Shown one piece after another: positions 52,155 to 61,131 of a stretch of DNA of 64,000 nucleotides. The stretch spans positions 2,790,001-2,854,000 of the forward strand of contig NZ_FNLM01000034.1 in assembly GCF_900105725.1 (NCBI RefSeq). Direction: 5' to 3'. Numbering within the stretch: the stretch's first letter is position 1; the number at the start of each line of letters is the position of its first letter. The position numbers were made by a program, and so were the translations under genes. This stretch comes from Gordonia westfalica (GTDB taxonomy: Bacteria > Actinomycetota > Actinomycetes > Mycobacteriales > Mycobacteriaceae). Below the pieces are notes generated by a model. That model saw only the letters and a list, made by a program, of their open reading frames with translations. It had not been told where the DNA came from and ran no database searches.

Positions 52155-52174
52155 GGCACTCAGTGCCATGTCAA
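52155..52174 (-). promoter_or_regulatory. Palindromic operator candidate next to a TTGACA box upstream of the acyl-CoA dehydrogenase
   Basis: GGCACTCAGTGCC (52155-52167) is a perfect 6+6 palindrome with one central base. On the minus strand it directly follows TTGACA (52174-52169), so it would lie between the -35 and -10 boxes of the dehydrogenase promoter, about 60-75 bases before the ATG at 52099. The nearby TetR gene is the obvious candidate to bind it. Confidence 0.5.
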
Positions 52175-52258
52175 CGCGCGGCGACACAGCGGGAATGCGA
52201 CCCACCTCATCGATTCTCCTCGCCGGGTCCGGCGTTGTCCCGAACCTGCCCCAGATAC

Positions 52259-52957
52259 TCAGGGTTTTCGCAGCTCATCGGCCACACGACGGGCCACCTC
52301 GTCCGGCGAGGTCCCGGCCGGATAGGTCACGACGGTGACCTGCTGCTGCAGCGACTCGGGATCGCCCACGGCACTGCCCTCCGAGCCTCGGGCACCGAGT
52401 GCCACCGCGATCCGGGCGAGCTCACGACGCAGACGCTCGAGCGTGGCGTCGGCGTCACCGCGGATCATCTGCCGGAGCAGGTAGTTGTGCGTGCCGGTGA
52501 TGGCCGCGACGTAGGCGACGATGCGAACCGGCGGTTCGTCGGGCAGGCGTCGGCGCAGGAACTCCTCGAAGGCGCCCTGGTAGCGGTAGGTGGTGACGAG
52601 CTCGCGATCACGCAGCGCCGGGACCTCCTGGACCACCTGTGCGCGCCGGACGGCGAGGTCGCGGTCGCGCCGGAAGTGGCTGAACACGACCTCCGCGGCG
52701 GCGCACACCGCCGACCACGGATCACCCTGGAAGCCGGCCAGGGTGTCGTCGACCTGCGCCAGCAGGGATTCGTGATCGGCGAAGATCACGTCCTCCTTGG
52801 ACCCGAACTGCCGGAAGAACGTCCGGCGCGACATCCCGGCCGCCGACGCGATCTGCTCGACGGTCGTCGACTCGTAGCCGTGCTCACTGAACAGCCGGAT
52901 CGACTCGGCGACGACGAGCATGCGGAAGCTCGCGCTGTCGACATCCGCAACTGACAT
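52259..52957 (-). CDS. TetR-family regulator
   Basis: 232 residues. The N-terminal HTH reads AESIRLFSEHGYESTTVEQI then ASAAGMSRRTFFRQFGSKED. The C-terminal ligand domain is diverged. It lies 160 bases upstream of and in the same direction as the FadE25-like gene, and the palindrome at 52155 lies between them, so control of that gene is likely. The 219 bases from 52958 to 53176 hold no gene that I can see. Confidence 0.87.
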   Translation of the reverse strand: MSVADVDSASFRMLVVAESIRLFSEHGYESTTVEQIASAAGMSRRTFFRQFGSKEDVIFADHESLLAQVDDTLAGFQGDPWSAVCAAAEVVFSHFRRDRDLAVRRAQVVQEVPALRDRELVTTYRYQGAFEEFLRRRLPDEPPVRIVAYVAAITGTHNYLLRQMIRGDADATLERLRRELARIAVALGARGSEGSAVGDPESLQQQVTVVTYPAGTSPDEVARRVADELRKP

Positions 52958-53176
52958 GCGTCAAGTATCACCACATCAGCGCCCGCGCGGGCGCACCACC
53001 CGGATCAGTTGCCGGCGGAGCGTCGTTCCCAGCGGCTGAACGCACCCGTCGAGCGGGGACTCACGGCGAGACCGGCGTCCGCCCGGGAGCCGCGACGCGC
53101 CCCGAGACGTGTGCGTCGGACCGCGAGGTCCCGGACCGCGACCGCTTCGCGACACGAATCTGGTTGCCGCGAAGCC

Positions 53177-54856
53177 TTAGTCGGCGCGGGCGCGTTCACG
53201 CAGCTCGCCTTTCAGGACCTTGCCGGTGGGGGTGCGCGGGAGTTCGTGCGCGAAGACGATGTCGCGCGGCACCTTGTAGCCCGCGAGGAGGCGACGGCCG
53301 TGCTCGATGAGCTCCTCACCGGTCAGCGTCGCACCCGGCTGCAGCAGGACGTAGGCACGCGGCCGCTCGCCCCACTTCTCGTCCGGAACCCCGATGACCG
53401 CGACGTCGACGACGGCGTCGTGGCTCACCAGCGCCTGCTCGACCTCGATGGTCGAGATGTTCTCGCCGCCGGAGATGATGATGTCCTTGGCGCGGTCGCG
53501 GAGCTGGATGTAACCGTCGGGATGCATGACACCGAGATCGCCGGTGTGGAACCAGCCGCCCGCGAACGCCTTTCGCGTTTCGTCCTCGTCGCGGAAGTAA
53601 CCGGCCATCACGTTGTTGCCGCGCAGCACGATCTCGCCCATGGTCTCGCCGTCGGCCGGGACATCGACCAGCGGCACCTGGTCGGCGACCACCACACGGG
53701 CCGTCTCGGCCTGCACCATGCCCACTCCCTGACGGGAGAGCTTCGCCGCACGATCTCCGGGTTCCAGTGCAGCCCAGGCATCTTGGTACTCGCAGATGGT
53801 GTACGGGCCGTACACCTCGGTGAGGCCGTACACGTGGACCGCGGTCACGCCGATCGCCTCGAGGGCGCCGATCACGGTCGGCGACGGCGGCGCACCGGCG
53901 GTGGTGATGTGCAGCGGACGGTCCACTCGGTGCGCGCGGGGCGAGCCGACGATGGTGGTGCACACGGTCGGCGCACCGCACATGTGCGTGACGCCGAGAT
54001 CGTCGATGGCGTCCCAGATGGCGTCCGCACGCACCGCGCGCAGACAGACGTGGGTGGCGCCGGCGTGGGTGACCGCCCACGGCGTGCACCAGCCGTTGCA
54101 GTGGAACATCGGCAGCGTCCACAGGTAGCGCGACGACCCGGTGAACTGGTTGTGGAAGGTCTCACCGAAGGAGTTCAGGTACGCGCCGCGGTGGGTGTAC
54201 ATGACGCCCTTGGGTTTACCGGTGGTTCCCGACGTGTAGTTGATCGAGATGATCGTGTTCTCGTCGTCGACCGTCCACGGGATCGGCGTCGGATCGAGAT
54301 CGTCGGCGGCGGCCAGGTGGTCGTCGTAGGAGACGAGTCCGTCGATCCCGGCGTCGGCGACGGCGCCGGGCGTCACGCCGAACTCGGGGTCGGCGATCTC
54401 GACGACCGTCTCGACCTTCGGGATCTCACCGATGATCGCGGCGACGGTGCCGCGGAACTCCGCGTCGAAGTAGAGGGCCTTGGCGCCGGAGTGTTCGAGG
54501 ATGTAGACCAGCTCGGGTCCGGCGAGACGCGAGTTGAGGGCGACGAGGACGCCACCGGCAAGCGGCACCGCGTAGTGCGCGATCAGCATCTCGGGGATGT
54601 TCGGGGCCAGGTAGGCGACGCGATCACCGGGCTCGATCTCGGTGGCGAGGACGCGGGCGAGCCGCTGCACGTGGTCGGCGAACTCCGCATAGGTGTGTCG
54701 CCGCTGCCCGTAGAGGATCGCCGGACGGTCGGGAAACACTGCCGACGACCGCTCCAGGAAGCGCAGCGGACTCAGTTCGGAGCGGTTGGCCCCGCCCCAT
54801 TCCGTGGTCGAGGGGCCCGCGCCCGTCGCGGACACCTCGGGGGTGGAGACCGACAT
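53177..54856 (-). CDS. Acyl-CoA ligase (AMP-forming fatty acid-CoA synthetase)
   Basis: 559 residues. [20 protein letters not shown] is the P-loop, [11 protein letters not shown] is typical of medium-chain and aromatic acid ligases, [16 protein letters not shown] is A5, [16 protein letters not shown] is A7, and [17 protein letters not shown] holds the catalytic Lys. It activates a carboxylic acid to its CoA ester, probably a fatty acid given the neighbours. Tandem ATGs lie at 54859 and 54856; GGAGGA is better spaced for the second. Confidence 0.9.
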   Translation of the reverse strand: MSVSTPEVSATGAGPSTTEWGGANRSELSPLRFLERSSAVFPDRPAILYGQRRHTYAEFADHVQRLARVLATEIEPGDRVAYLAPNIPEMLIAHYAVPLAGGVLVALNSRLAGPELVYILEHSGAKALYFDAEFRGTVAAIIGEIPKVETVVEIADPEFGVTPGAVADAGIDGLVSYDDHLAAADDLDPTPIPWTVDDENTIISINYTSGTTGKPKGVMYTHRGAYLNSFGETFHNQFTGSSRYLWTLPMFHCNGWCTPWAVTHAGATHVCLRAVRADAIWDAIDDLGVTHMCGAPTVCTTIVGSPRAHRVDRPLHITTAGAPPSPTVIGALEAIGVTAVHVYGLTEVYGPYTICEYQDAWAALEPGDRAAKLSRQGVGMVQAETARVVVADQVPLVDVPADGETMGEIVLRGNNVMAGYFRDEDETRKAFAGGWFHTGDLGVMHPDGYIQLRDRAKDIIISGGENISTIEVEQALVSHDAVVDVAVIGVPDEKWGERPRAYVLLQPGATLTGEELIEHGRRLLAGYKVPRDIVFAHELPRTPTGKVLKGELRERARAD

Positions 54857-55075
54857 CATTCCTCCGTGTTCTCGCGACCGTGTGACAAGGACCGGGGGTT
54901 TGTGACGGCCCATACGTGCGACGGCGATCTAGGGTACTGATCACATCGAAATACCTGCACCCTCCGAAGTGGGGGTTCGACGCGGACACCGTGACCGGAT
55001 CGGTGCACGCTCCCAGCCCGTAGCGGACGACACAAAATATGGGACGAAGTCCTGCGCACTACGTACGGTGGTTCC

Positions 55076-57142
55076 ATGGCAACTCCCACCGAGAGTCCGA
55101 CCCCGTCGAGTCCCACCTCATCTGGGCACACCCCGATCGCCGAGAAACCCACCGTCGACGATCCGGTTCTACCGGTCGATGTCTCCGCCGACGACGACCT
55201 GCCCGCCGATGAGCGGGCGCTGCTCGTCGACAATCTCCGGTTCGTTCTCGACGGACGCTGGCGCGCCACCCGGGAGACGGTTCGTGCGAGCTCGAACCGT
55301 GCCGACCTGCTGCCCGACCCCTCGCGCACGCTGGAGGAGGCTCGCGCACACACCCTCGAGGTGATGCGCGAACTCGCGTCGCAGGGCTTTGCCTCTGACG
55401 GCTTCGCGTCCGACCACGGCGGCACCGGCGACATCGGCGCCTCGATCACCGCGATCGAGATGCTCGGCTACGCGGATCTGTCGCTGATGGTCAAGGCCGG
55501 CGTCCAGTGGGGCCTGTTCGGCGGAGCCGTGGAGAACCTCGGCACCAAGCGCCACCACGACAAGTACGTGCCGGGCATCATCAATCTGGACGTCCTGGGT
55601 TGTTTCGCGATGACCGAGACCGGCCACGGTTCCAACGTGCAGGCCATCGAGACCACGGCCACCTACGACCGCGACGCCCGCGAGTTCGTGATCCACTCCC
55701 CCACCCCGTCGTCGCGCAAGGACTACATCGGCGGCGCGGCCGAGCACGCCCGCTTCGCCGCGGTCTTCGCCCAGCTCGTCACCGGCGGTCCCGGCGAGGA
55801 GCCGGAGGGCCGCGGTGTGCACTGTTTCGTGGTGCCGATCCGCGACGAGGACGGCAACGACCTGCCGGGCATCACGACCAGCGACTGTGGCCACAAGGGC
55901 GGCCTCGCCGGTGTCGACAACGGCCGCATCATGTTCGACAACGTGCGGGTCCCGGCGGAGAACCTCCTCAACCGTTACGCCGATGTCGCCGACGACGGCA
56001 CCTACAGCTCGCCGATCGAGAACACCAACCGGCGCTTCTTCACGATGCTCGGCACCTTGATCCGCGGCCGCGTGAGCGTGGCGGCCACCGCGGGCGCCGC
56101 GGGCCGCAAGGCGCTGACCCTGGCCACTCGCTACGGCCTGATCCGCAAACAGTTCGAGGCACCCGACGCCGCCGACGAGATCACCGTGATGGACTACCTG
56201 GGCCACCAGCGAAAGCTGTTGCCGCTCATCGCCAAATCTTATGCGATCGCGTTCGCCCAGAACGAGATCGTGTCCGAACTGCACGAGGTCCAGTCCGTTG
56301 CCCCCGACGACTCCGACGCCGGACGGCAACGCCAGCTGGAAGGGCAGGCGGCGGGCCTCAAGGCCTATGCGACCTGGCATGCCTCGCACGCGATCAACGT
56401 CAGTCGCGAGGCCTGCGGCGGCGCAGGCTATCTCGACGAGAACCAGCTCTCGATCATCCGCGGCGACATCGACGTGTTCACCACCTTCGAGGGTGACAAC
56501 ACGATCATGACCCAGCTGATCGCCAAGGAACTCCTCTCGTCGTATTCCGAGGACGTACAAGGCCTTTCGGCCGGCGGCTGGGTCCGCTTCATCGCCGGGA
56601 TGGCCCGAGATGTGGTGGCCGAGAAGACCGCCGTCCGCCAGGTCGTGCAGACGCTGCTCGACAGTTCCGACGAGGACACCGAGAAGTCGGCGCTCACCGA
56701 CCGGAGCACGCAGATCCGGCTGTTCCGCAACCGCGAGGACCACCTCGTCCGCACCTGCGCGCAGCGTCTGCGCCGCGCCCTCGACGACGACAACGATGCC
56801 TTCGACGTGTTCAACAATGCGCAGGACCACCTGCTGAAGGTCGGCCAGGCCCATATCGAGCGCGTGGTGCTCGAAGCCTTCGTCGAAGCGATCGAGAACT
56901 GCGATTCCCGTTCTGCGGCAGAACTGTTGGGCAAGGTCTGCGACCTCTTCGTCTACTCCGCACTCGAAGCCGACCTCTCGTGGTTCATGATGCACCGGCA
57001 CATCTCGGTGGAGCGGGCCAAGGCGGTTCGGCGTGGCGTCAACGAGCTCTGCCAGGAACTGCGTCCGCACGCACGGTCGCTGGTCGACGCCTTCGGCGTC
57101 CCCGAGGAGCTGCTGCGCGCACCGATGCTCGTGAACGGCTGA
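55076..57142 (+). CDS. Acyl-CoA dehydrogenase/oxidase of the ACOX type
   Basis: 688 residues, longer than normal ACADs because of a C-terminal ACOX-like domain. Blocks: LGCFAMTETGHGSNVQAIET, SRKDYIGGAAEHARFAAVFA, CGHKGGLAGVDNGRIMFDNV, and REACGGAGYLDENQLSIIRG followed by DVFTTFEGDNTIMTQLIAKE with the catalytic Glu. This is the pattern of peroxisomal-type acyl-CoA oxidases. It may pass electrons to oxygen or act as a dehydrogenase. The first 55 residues are Pro/Ser-rich and unconserved. It is divergent from the acyl-CoA ligase gene, so both probably serve one acyl substrate. Confidence 0.88.
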   Translation: MATPTESPTPSSPTSSGHTPIAEKPTVDDPVLPVDVSADDDLPADERALLVDNLRFVLDGRWRATRETVRASSNRADLLPDPSRTLEEARAHTLEVMRELASQGFASDGFASDHGGTGDIGASITAIEMLGYADLSLMVKAGVQWGLFGGAVENLGTKRHHDKYVPGIINLDVLGCFAMTETGHGSNVQAIETTATYDRDAREFVIHSPTPSSRKDYIGGAAEHARFAAVFAQLVTGGPGEEPEGRGVHCFVVPIRDEDGNDLPGITTSDCGHKGGLAGVDNGRIMFDNVRVPAENLLNRYADVADDGTYSSPIENTNRRFFTMLGTLIRGRVSVAATAGAAGRKALTLATRYGLIRKQFEAPDAADEITVMDYLGHQRKLLPLIAKSYAIAFAQNEIVSELHEVQSVAPDDSDAGRQRQLEGQAAGLKAYATWHASHAINVSREACGGAGYLDENQLSIIRGDIDVFTTFEGDNTIMTQLIAKELLSSYSEDVQGLSAGGWVRFIAGMARDVVAEKTAVRQVVQTLLDSSDEDTEKSALTDRSTQIRLFRNREDHLVRTCAQRLRRALDDDNDAFDVFNNAQDHLLKVGQAHIERVVLEAFVEAIENCDSRSAAELLGKVCDLFVYSALEADLSWFMMHRHISVERAKAVRRGVNELCQELRPHARSLVDAFGVPEELLRAPMLVNG

Positions 57143-57158
57143 CCCGACGATTCGACCA

Positions 57159-57200
57159 CTGCGCCCGGCCTGTCTCCGCACAGGCCGGGCGCAGCTTTTT
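57159..57200 (+). terminator. Rho-independent terminator after the ACOX-type gene
   Basis: CTGCGCCCGGCCTGT and ACAGGCCGGGCGCAG form a 15-bp perfect stem with a 6-base loop, followed by CTTTTT. Confidence 0.94.
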
Positions 57201-57204
57201 CGAT

Positions 57205-57233
57205 GCCCGGGTTTGAAACGTCGCAACCCGGGC
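57205..57233. repeat. Inverted repeat upstream of the manganese catalase
   Basis: GCCCGGGTT and AACCCGGGC are 9-base perfect arms with an 11-base spacer, right after the terminator. The 327 bases between the ACOX-type gene and the catalase start hold this, the terminator and no gene that I can see; it may be a regulatory site of the catalase gene. Confidence 0.5.
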
Positions 57234-57469
57234 ACACTGGCCCCGACGCCGCTGTGAAAACACCCGCCGCGACGTGACCCGGACGGTTTCGCACCGGGCC
57301 GTTGAAAGGCCCTCACTGACGCGAATCGTCCCGAGAACAACCCACGCTCGACGACAGTGGCCTGCCGAACACCGTGCGGTCACTGCGATCAACGCTGCCC
57401 GCGGACCGGTCGTCGCCATCTTCGACGCCTCCGGTGCAGGCGCTCACCACCACGACCGTCAGGGGAATC

Positions 57470-58384
57470 ATGTTCCGCCACACCGATTACATGCAGTTCG
57501 ACGTCAAACCCGAGAAGCCCGACCCCGTTTACGCGCGCAAGCTGCAGGAGCTGCTCGGCGGCGCCTTCGGCGAGATGACCGTGACGATGCAGTACCTCAT
57601 GCAGGGCTGGAACTGCCGCATGAAGGGCAAGTACAAGGACCTGATCATGGACATCGCGACCGAGGAGATCGGTCACGTGGAGATGATCGCCACGATGGTC
57701 GCCCGCCTCCTCGAGGGCGCGCCGGCCACCGATTCGACCGCCAACGCGCTCGGCGATCCCGTGGTCGCCGCGGTCCTCGGCGGCAGCGATCCGACCCAGG
57801 CCGTCTTCTCCGGTGGCGGTCCGCGCCTCGCCGACAGCAACGGCGTGCCGTGGAACGCGGGCTACATCGTGCACAGCGGCAACCTGCTCGCCGACTTCCA
57901 CGCGAACGTCACCGCCGAGGCGCAGGGCCGCGTCCAGACCGCGCGACTGTGGCACATGACCGACGACCCGGGCGTGCAGGACATGCTGCGGTTCAACCTG
58001 GCCCGCGACACCCTCCATCAGAACCTGTGGCTCAAGGCCATCGAGGAACTCAAGGCGGACGGTCTCGAGGGCACCATCGCCCCCGATGATCTCTTCGACG
58101 AGGAGTACAGCGAGCACGCGAGCACGCTGTGGCATCTGTCGGACGGTGCGGACTCGGACAAGGGCGGCTGGGCGAGCGGTCCCACCCCGGACGGGAAGCA
58201 CGAGTTCAAGTTCCTCGCCGATCCGCAACCCCTCGGCGACCGCCAATCCGGTCCGCCGCCGGATCCGAAGCTCTACGCGACCTACGATGGCGCCGTGGGG
58301 ACCCCGCAGAAGCCGAAGTTCGGCACTGAAAAGGGTGTCATGGGCAAGATCAAGGACGTCGTCGATCCTGATCCCACCGGATAG
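57470..58384 (+). CDS. Manganese catalase
   Basis: 304 residues from ATG at 57470 with CAGGGGAATC ahead. It breaks hydrogen peroxide with a di-manganese centre. The ligand helices are LQELLGGAFGEMTVTMQYLM (Glu35), IATEEIGHVEMIATMVARLL (Glu66, His69), DFHANVTAEAQGRVQTARLW, and NLARDTLHQNLW with the last histidine. GVPWNAGYIVHSGNLLADFH is typical of the family. The C-terminal 80 residues (PTPDGKHEFKFLADPQPLGD and a Pro-rich tail) are the usual extension. Confidence 0.94.
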   Translation: MFRHTDYMQFDVKPEKPDPVYARKLQELLGGAFGEMTVTMQYLMQGWNCRMKGKYKDLIMDIATEEIGHVEMIATMVARLLEGAPATDSTANALGDPVVAAVLGGSDPTQAVFSGGGPRLADSNGVPWNAGYIVHSGNLLADFHANVTAEAQGRVQTARLWHMTDDPGVQDMLRFNLARDTLHQNLWLKAIEELKADGLEGTIAPDDLFDEEYSEHASTLWHLSDGADSDKGGWASGPTPDGKHEFKFLADPQPLGDRQSGPPPDPKLYATYDGAVGTPQKPKFGTEKGVMGKIKDVVDPDPTG

Positions 58385-58402
58385 AGACGCCCGTCGCATG
58401 TG

Positions 58403-58439
58403 CGGCAGGCCGCGGACCCCGAGGGTTCGCGGCCTGCCG
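58403..58439. terminator. Hairpin after the manganese catalase gene
   Basis: CGGCAGGCCGCGGACC and GGTTCGCGGCCTGCCG form a 16-bp stem with one mismatch and a 5-base loop, 18 bases past the catalase stop. No T run follows, so termination may be partial and allow readthrough into the next gene. Confidence 0.65.
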
Positions 58440-58474
58440 TGCCGATGGCGTGTCGCCCGATCTACGGAGGTGCC

Positions 58475-59194
58475 ATGACTGACCTGCCCGATCTCATCAC
58501 CACGCCGTTCCGCTGGCTCGGTGCACTGCGGCACGCGCGCGTGTTCCATCCCGACGGCCTGCTGTGCGGGGGCCGGGCGTCGGTCTCGGGCGACCATCCG
58601 CTGCCGTTCCGGTCCGGTCCGGTCACGGTCCGTCTGTCGAAGGGCATCGGCACCCCGGGCAGTCTGCCCGACATCGTCGGCGTTGCCGTACGTTTTCCGG
58701 CCTCGGCCCCGACCAACGCCCCGGCCGGCGCCCCGACCCCGGTGAACGGCACCGACGGCGCCGTGTCCGGCGCATGGGACCTGCTGCTCGCCGGACCTGC
58801 TCCGCTGTCCGGTCGACTGCCCGTTCCGCTCCCGACGACACACTGGGCGCCGACGGCCGTCTCGAGCCTCACGCCCTACCGCTACGACGGCGAGCTGTAC
58901 TGGATCCGCGCCCGCATCGTCGAGCCCACCGGGCCGTCCGGTCTGGATGTCGAGGATCTCGCCGCCTGCCTGCGCACCAAGCGGCCCGTGGTCATCATCC
59001 TGGAAGCCGGCTTCGGACGGTTCGTACCCCTGGTGCGGATCGAACTCGACCATGTGCTGACCGGGCTCGACATCGACTTCGACCCGATCCTCCACCGCCC
59101 CGAGGGCGTCGAGTTCGCGCCGTCATGGCTGGGAGATCTGCGCCGGCGCGCGTACCGCGACAGCAGGAAGGGCCGTCACTCGGTGGTGTCCTGA
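58475..59194 (+). CDS. Protein of unknown function with weak catalase-fold likeness
   Basis: 239 residues from ATG at 58475 with GGAGGTGCC ahead. HARVFHPDGLLCGGRASVSG, PVTVRLSKGIGTPGSLPDIV and GVAVRFPA recall the opening of the heme catalase fold (HPKG, VRFSNG, DVRGMAIRF), but the proximal heme segment near the C-terminus is not recognisable and the protein is half the usual size. It could be a heme-binding relative or an unrelated fold. It shares direction with the manganese catalase gene and may be read through from it. Its 3' end overlaps the convergent DUF3093 gene by 19 bases. Confidence 0.6.
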   Translation: MTDLPDLITTPFRWLGALRHARVFHPDGLLCGGRASVSGDHPLPFRSGPVTVRLSKGIGTPGSLPDIVGVAVRFPASAPTNAPAGAPTPVNGTDGAVSGAWDLLLAGPAPLSGRLPVPLPTTHWAPTAVSSLTPYRYDGELYWIRARIVEPTGPSGLDVEDLAACLRTKRPVVIILEAGFGRFVPLVRIELDHVLTGLDIDFDPILHRPEGVEFAPSWLGDLRRRAYRDSRKGRHSVVS

Positions 59195-59805
59195 TCCTTC
59201 GTCTCGGATGTGCGCGGCTCGATCTTTCGCAGCTCGCTCTTCTTGCCGGCCGGCGGTAGCCCCATCCGCACGGCGGCGTGTGCCTGCGTGAGTTCGCTGC
59301 GGAAACGGTCGACGTCACGGGCCCAGGCCTGCGCGAGCCGGCCGGAGGTCAGCCGCACTCCCACACCCTTCCGACGCCGCGGCACCCCGTGCAGTTCGCC
59401 GAGTGCCGACGCCGACTCCCAGTCCTCGGGCGTCGGGGAATTGTTGGGCGGGTAGATCTTCTCGATGTCGGCGAGCGGCGTCGTCACCGCGCCCTGGCGC
59501 AGCGTCGTCTCGGTGAGTTCGACGCTGACGTGCCGACGCGCGGCGGTCACCTGCACGAGAGAGAAGCCGAGCAGGACCACCAGGAAGATGATGAGGACCG
59601 GCCAGTGCACCTGCCCGGGACCGAGGATCTCCATGACGAGGACGGCGAGGACGAGGACCGGCCCGATGAGGACCACCCACCTGCTGCCGCCGGGTTCGTA
59701 GAACAGGACCTCGCCCGGATCAGGCTCGGCTTCCACCGGCTCGACGGACTCGACCGGCTCGACGGGATCGTCGTCGCCGGCAGGTGCGGAGGCCTCGTCG
59801 GTCAC
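59176..59805 (-). CDS. DUF3093-like membrane protein (Rv0513 position)
   Basis: 209 residues. After an acidic N-terminus with repeated PVEPVE, two helices (WVVLIGPVLVLAVLVMEILG and WPVLIIFLVVLLGFSLVQVT) lead to a cytoplasmic domain (VSVELTETTLRQGAVTTPLA, GVGVRLTSGRLAQAWARDVD). Position after hemB and the two other membrane proteins fits Rv0513. Its start overlaps the stop of the previous gene (ATGA), so it is in the hem operon. Function unknown. Confidence 0.78.
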   Translation of the reverse strand: MTDEASAPAGDDDPVEPVESVEPVEAEPDPGEVLFYEPGGSRWVVLIGPVLVLAVLVMEILGPGQVHWPVLIIFLVVLLGFSLVQVTAARRHVSVELTETTLRQGAVTTPLADIEKIYPPNNSPTPEDWESASALGELHGVPRRRKGVGVRLTSGRLAQAWARDVDRFRSELTQAHAAVRMGLPPAGKKSELRKIEPRTSETKDQDTTE

Positions 59806-60245
59806 GGCTTCTTCTTGCGCGGTGCGCGCTGCTTCTTGGGTTCGGGCGCCTTGCCGGTGTACCAGGTCTCCGAGTCCGGCCGGTAGGCCAGCAGCGAACC
59901 GAACAATCCGACGATCGCGGCCAGCAGCGCCAGGGCGAACAACGGCGATCCGAGTCCGACGCTGAGGAACAGCAGCATGGCGACGACGACGAGCGTCAGC
60001 GCCGACAGCGAGGAACGCCAGCGAACGTCACCGGTGAACGCCTTGCTGCCCAGGAGGATGTACGCGACTCCCACGATCAGGATGAGCACGCCGAGCATCG
60101 CCGAGGACATCGACCCGGAGTCGTCGACCGCGGACAGGACCACCACGAGGATTCCGAGCAGGGCCAGGAGCGCTCCCGACGCCACCCAGCACCGGTAGGC
60201 CCAGACGACGAGTTTCGGACGCTGCGCCGGGTCGGGACTTGTCAC
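59802..60245 (-). CDS. Four-helix membrane protein in the hem operon
   Basis: 147 residues with four helices (YRCWVASGALLALLGILVVV, MLGVLILIVGVAYILLGSKA, LTLVVVAMLLFLSVGLG, LFALALLAAIVGLFGSLLAY) and a basic tail (KKQRAPRKKKP). The start overlaps the previous stop (ATGA) and the stop overlaps the next start. I do not recognise the family. Confidence 0.75.
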   Translation of the reverse strand: MTSPDPAQRPKLVVWAYRCWVASGALLALLGILVVVLSAVDDSGSMSSAMLGVLILIVGVAYILLGSKAFTGDVRWRSSLSALTLVVVAMLLFLSVGLGSPLFALALLAAIVGLFGSLLAYRPDSETWYTGKAPEPKKQRAPRKKKP

Positions 60246-61066
60246 TGCTTCTTCGGTCCTTCGCTGTCGGGGTCGGGGGTCTCGGGCTTACGGAGGTCGG
60301 GGGTTCCACCACGGGCCGCGTCGCCGGATGAACTGTCACCATACGGTGTGCCGGCGGACCGCGTACCCGGCTGTGACGCAGATCCGTACGGGTTCGGTGG
60401 CGGCTCATGCGGTGCCGGAGACGGGCTGTGGCCGTACGGATTCTGGCCGTACGGGTTCTGCCCGTAGGGATCGGTTCCGTAGGGATTCTGGCCGTAGGGA
60501 TTCTGGCCGTACGGGTAGGGCGGTGCGGCCGGCGGCACGGGCCGGGGCTTGCGCTCCTCCGCCATACGTCGGCAGTACTTCTCCGAGTCGCCCCGCATCA
60601 GCAGCACGGTCGCGCCGAGCGCTGCGACACCGCTGATGACCAGAGGGACCGTCGCCCAGGCCGGGTCGGTGCTCCCGAAGAGCGAGAAGAGCAGGTTGAC
60701 GACGATGTAGACACCCATCGCGCCCAACACGATGCGGGCCCAGTTGTAGCCCTTCCGCGTGAACCACACGATCAGCGCCGTGATCACGGTCAGGAACACC
60801 GACATCGCCGCGAGCAGGCCGATGACGAAGCCCGACGACGTCATGAACTGCACCTGGTCCGCGGAGAGACCCTGCTGGGGGTTGTCGCGAACCTGATCAC
60901 GGACGAGGTCGACGAAGGTGCCGGTCTGCGCGAACAGCGCGACGATCTGTCCGACGACGACCACCACCCACAGTTCGACGGCGATCGAGATCGAATCCGG
61001 GATCGTCGGGCGCTGCCGTGCGTCGGGCTCTGACGAGGCGCGCATCGGGTCGAACGGTGCGGACAT
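60242..61066 (-). CDS. Membrane protein with NPYGQ repeats in the hem operon
   Basis: 274 residues. Four helices occupy about residues 25-160. Residues about 180-215 contain six short repeats of the type NPYGQ or DPYGQ, followed by a Pro/Ser/Gly-rich tail to the end. Such tails are common in actinobacterial membrane proteins and are probably disordered and cytoplasmic. It is 65 bases downstream of hemB, in the same direction. The family is unknown to me. Confidence 0.75.
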   Translation of the reverse strand: MSAPFDPMRASSEPDARQRPTIPDSISIAVELWVVVVVGQIVALFAQTGTFVDLVRDQVRDNPQQGLSADQVQFMTSSGFVIGLLAAMSVFLTVITALIVWFTRKGYNWARIVLGAMGVYIVVNLLFSLFGSTDPAWATVPLVISGVAALGATVLLMRGDSEKYCRRMAEERKPRPVPPAAPPYPYGQNPYGQNPYGTDPYGQNPYGQNPYGHSPSPAPHEPPPNPYGSASQPGTRSAGTPYGDSSSGDAARGGTPDLRKPETPDPDSEGPKKQ

Positions 61067-61131
61067 GGCACCAGCCTAGTGGGATGTGCCCGCGGCCCGC
61101 GCACGCGTCCGGTGAGGCCGTGCGAGCGGGC

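Noticed and set aside
52155..52167. CIRCE/HrcA heat-shock operator
   Set aside because: CIRCE is GCACTC-N9-GAGTGC; here the half sites are adjacent with one central base.
53009..54940. Long plus-strand open frame opposite the acyl-CoA ligase
   Set aside because: Its translation is rich in Arg, Gly, Asp and Val with no family motif, while the minus-strand frame has complete ligase motifs. It is a high-GC antisense shadow.
55169..57340. Long minus-strand open frame opposite the ACOX-type gene
   Set aside because: No recognisable domain; the opposite strand has all ACAD blocks. High-GC shadow.
57389..59095. Long minus-strand open frame across the catalase genes
   Set aside because: It spans two real plus-strand genes and their gap and has no motif.
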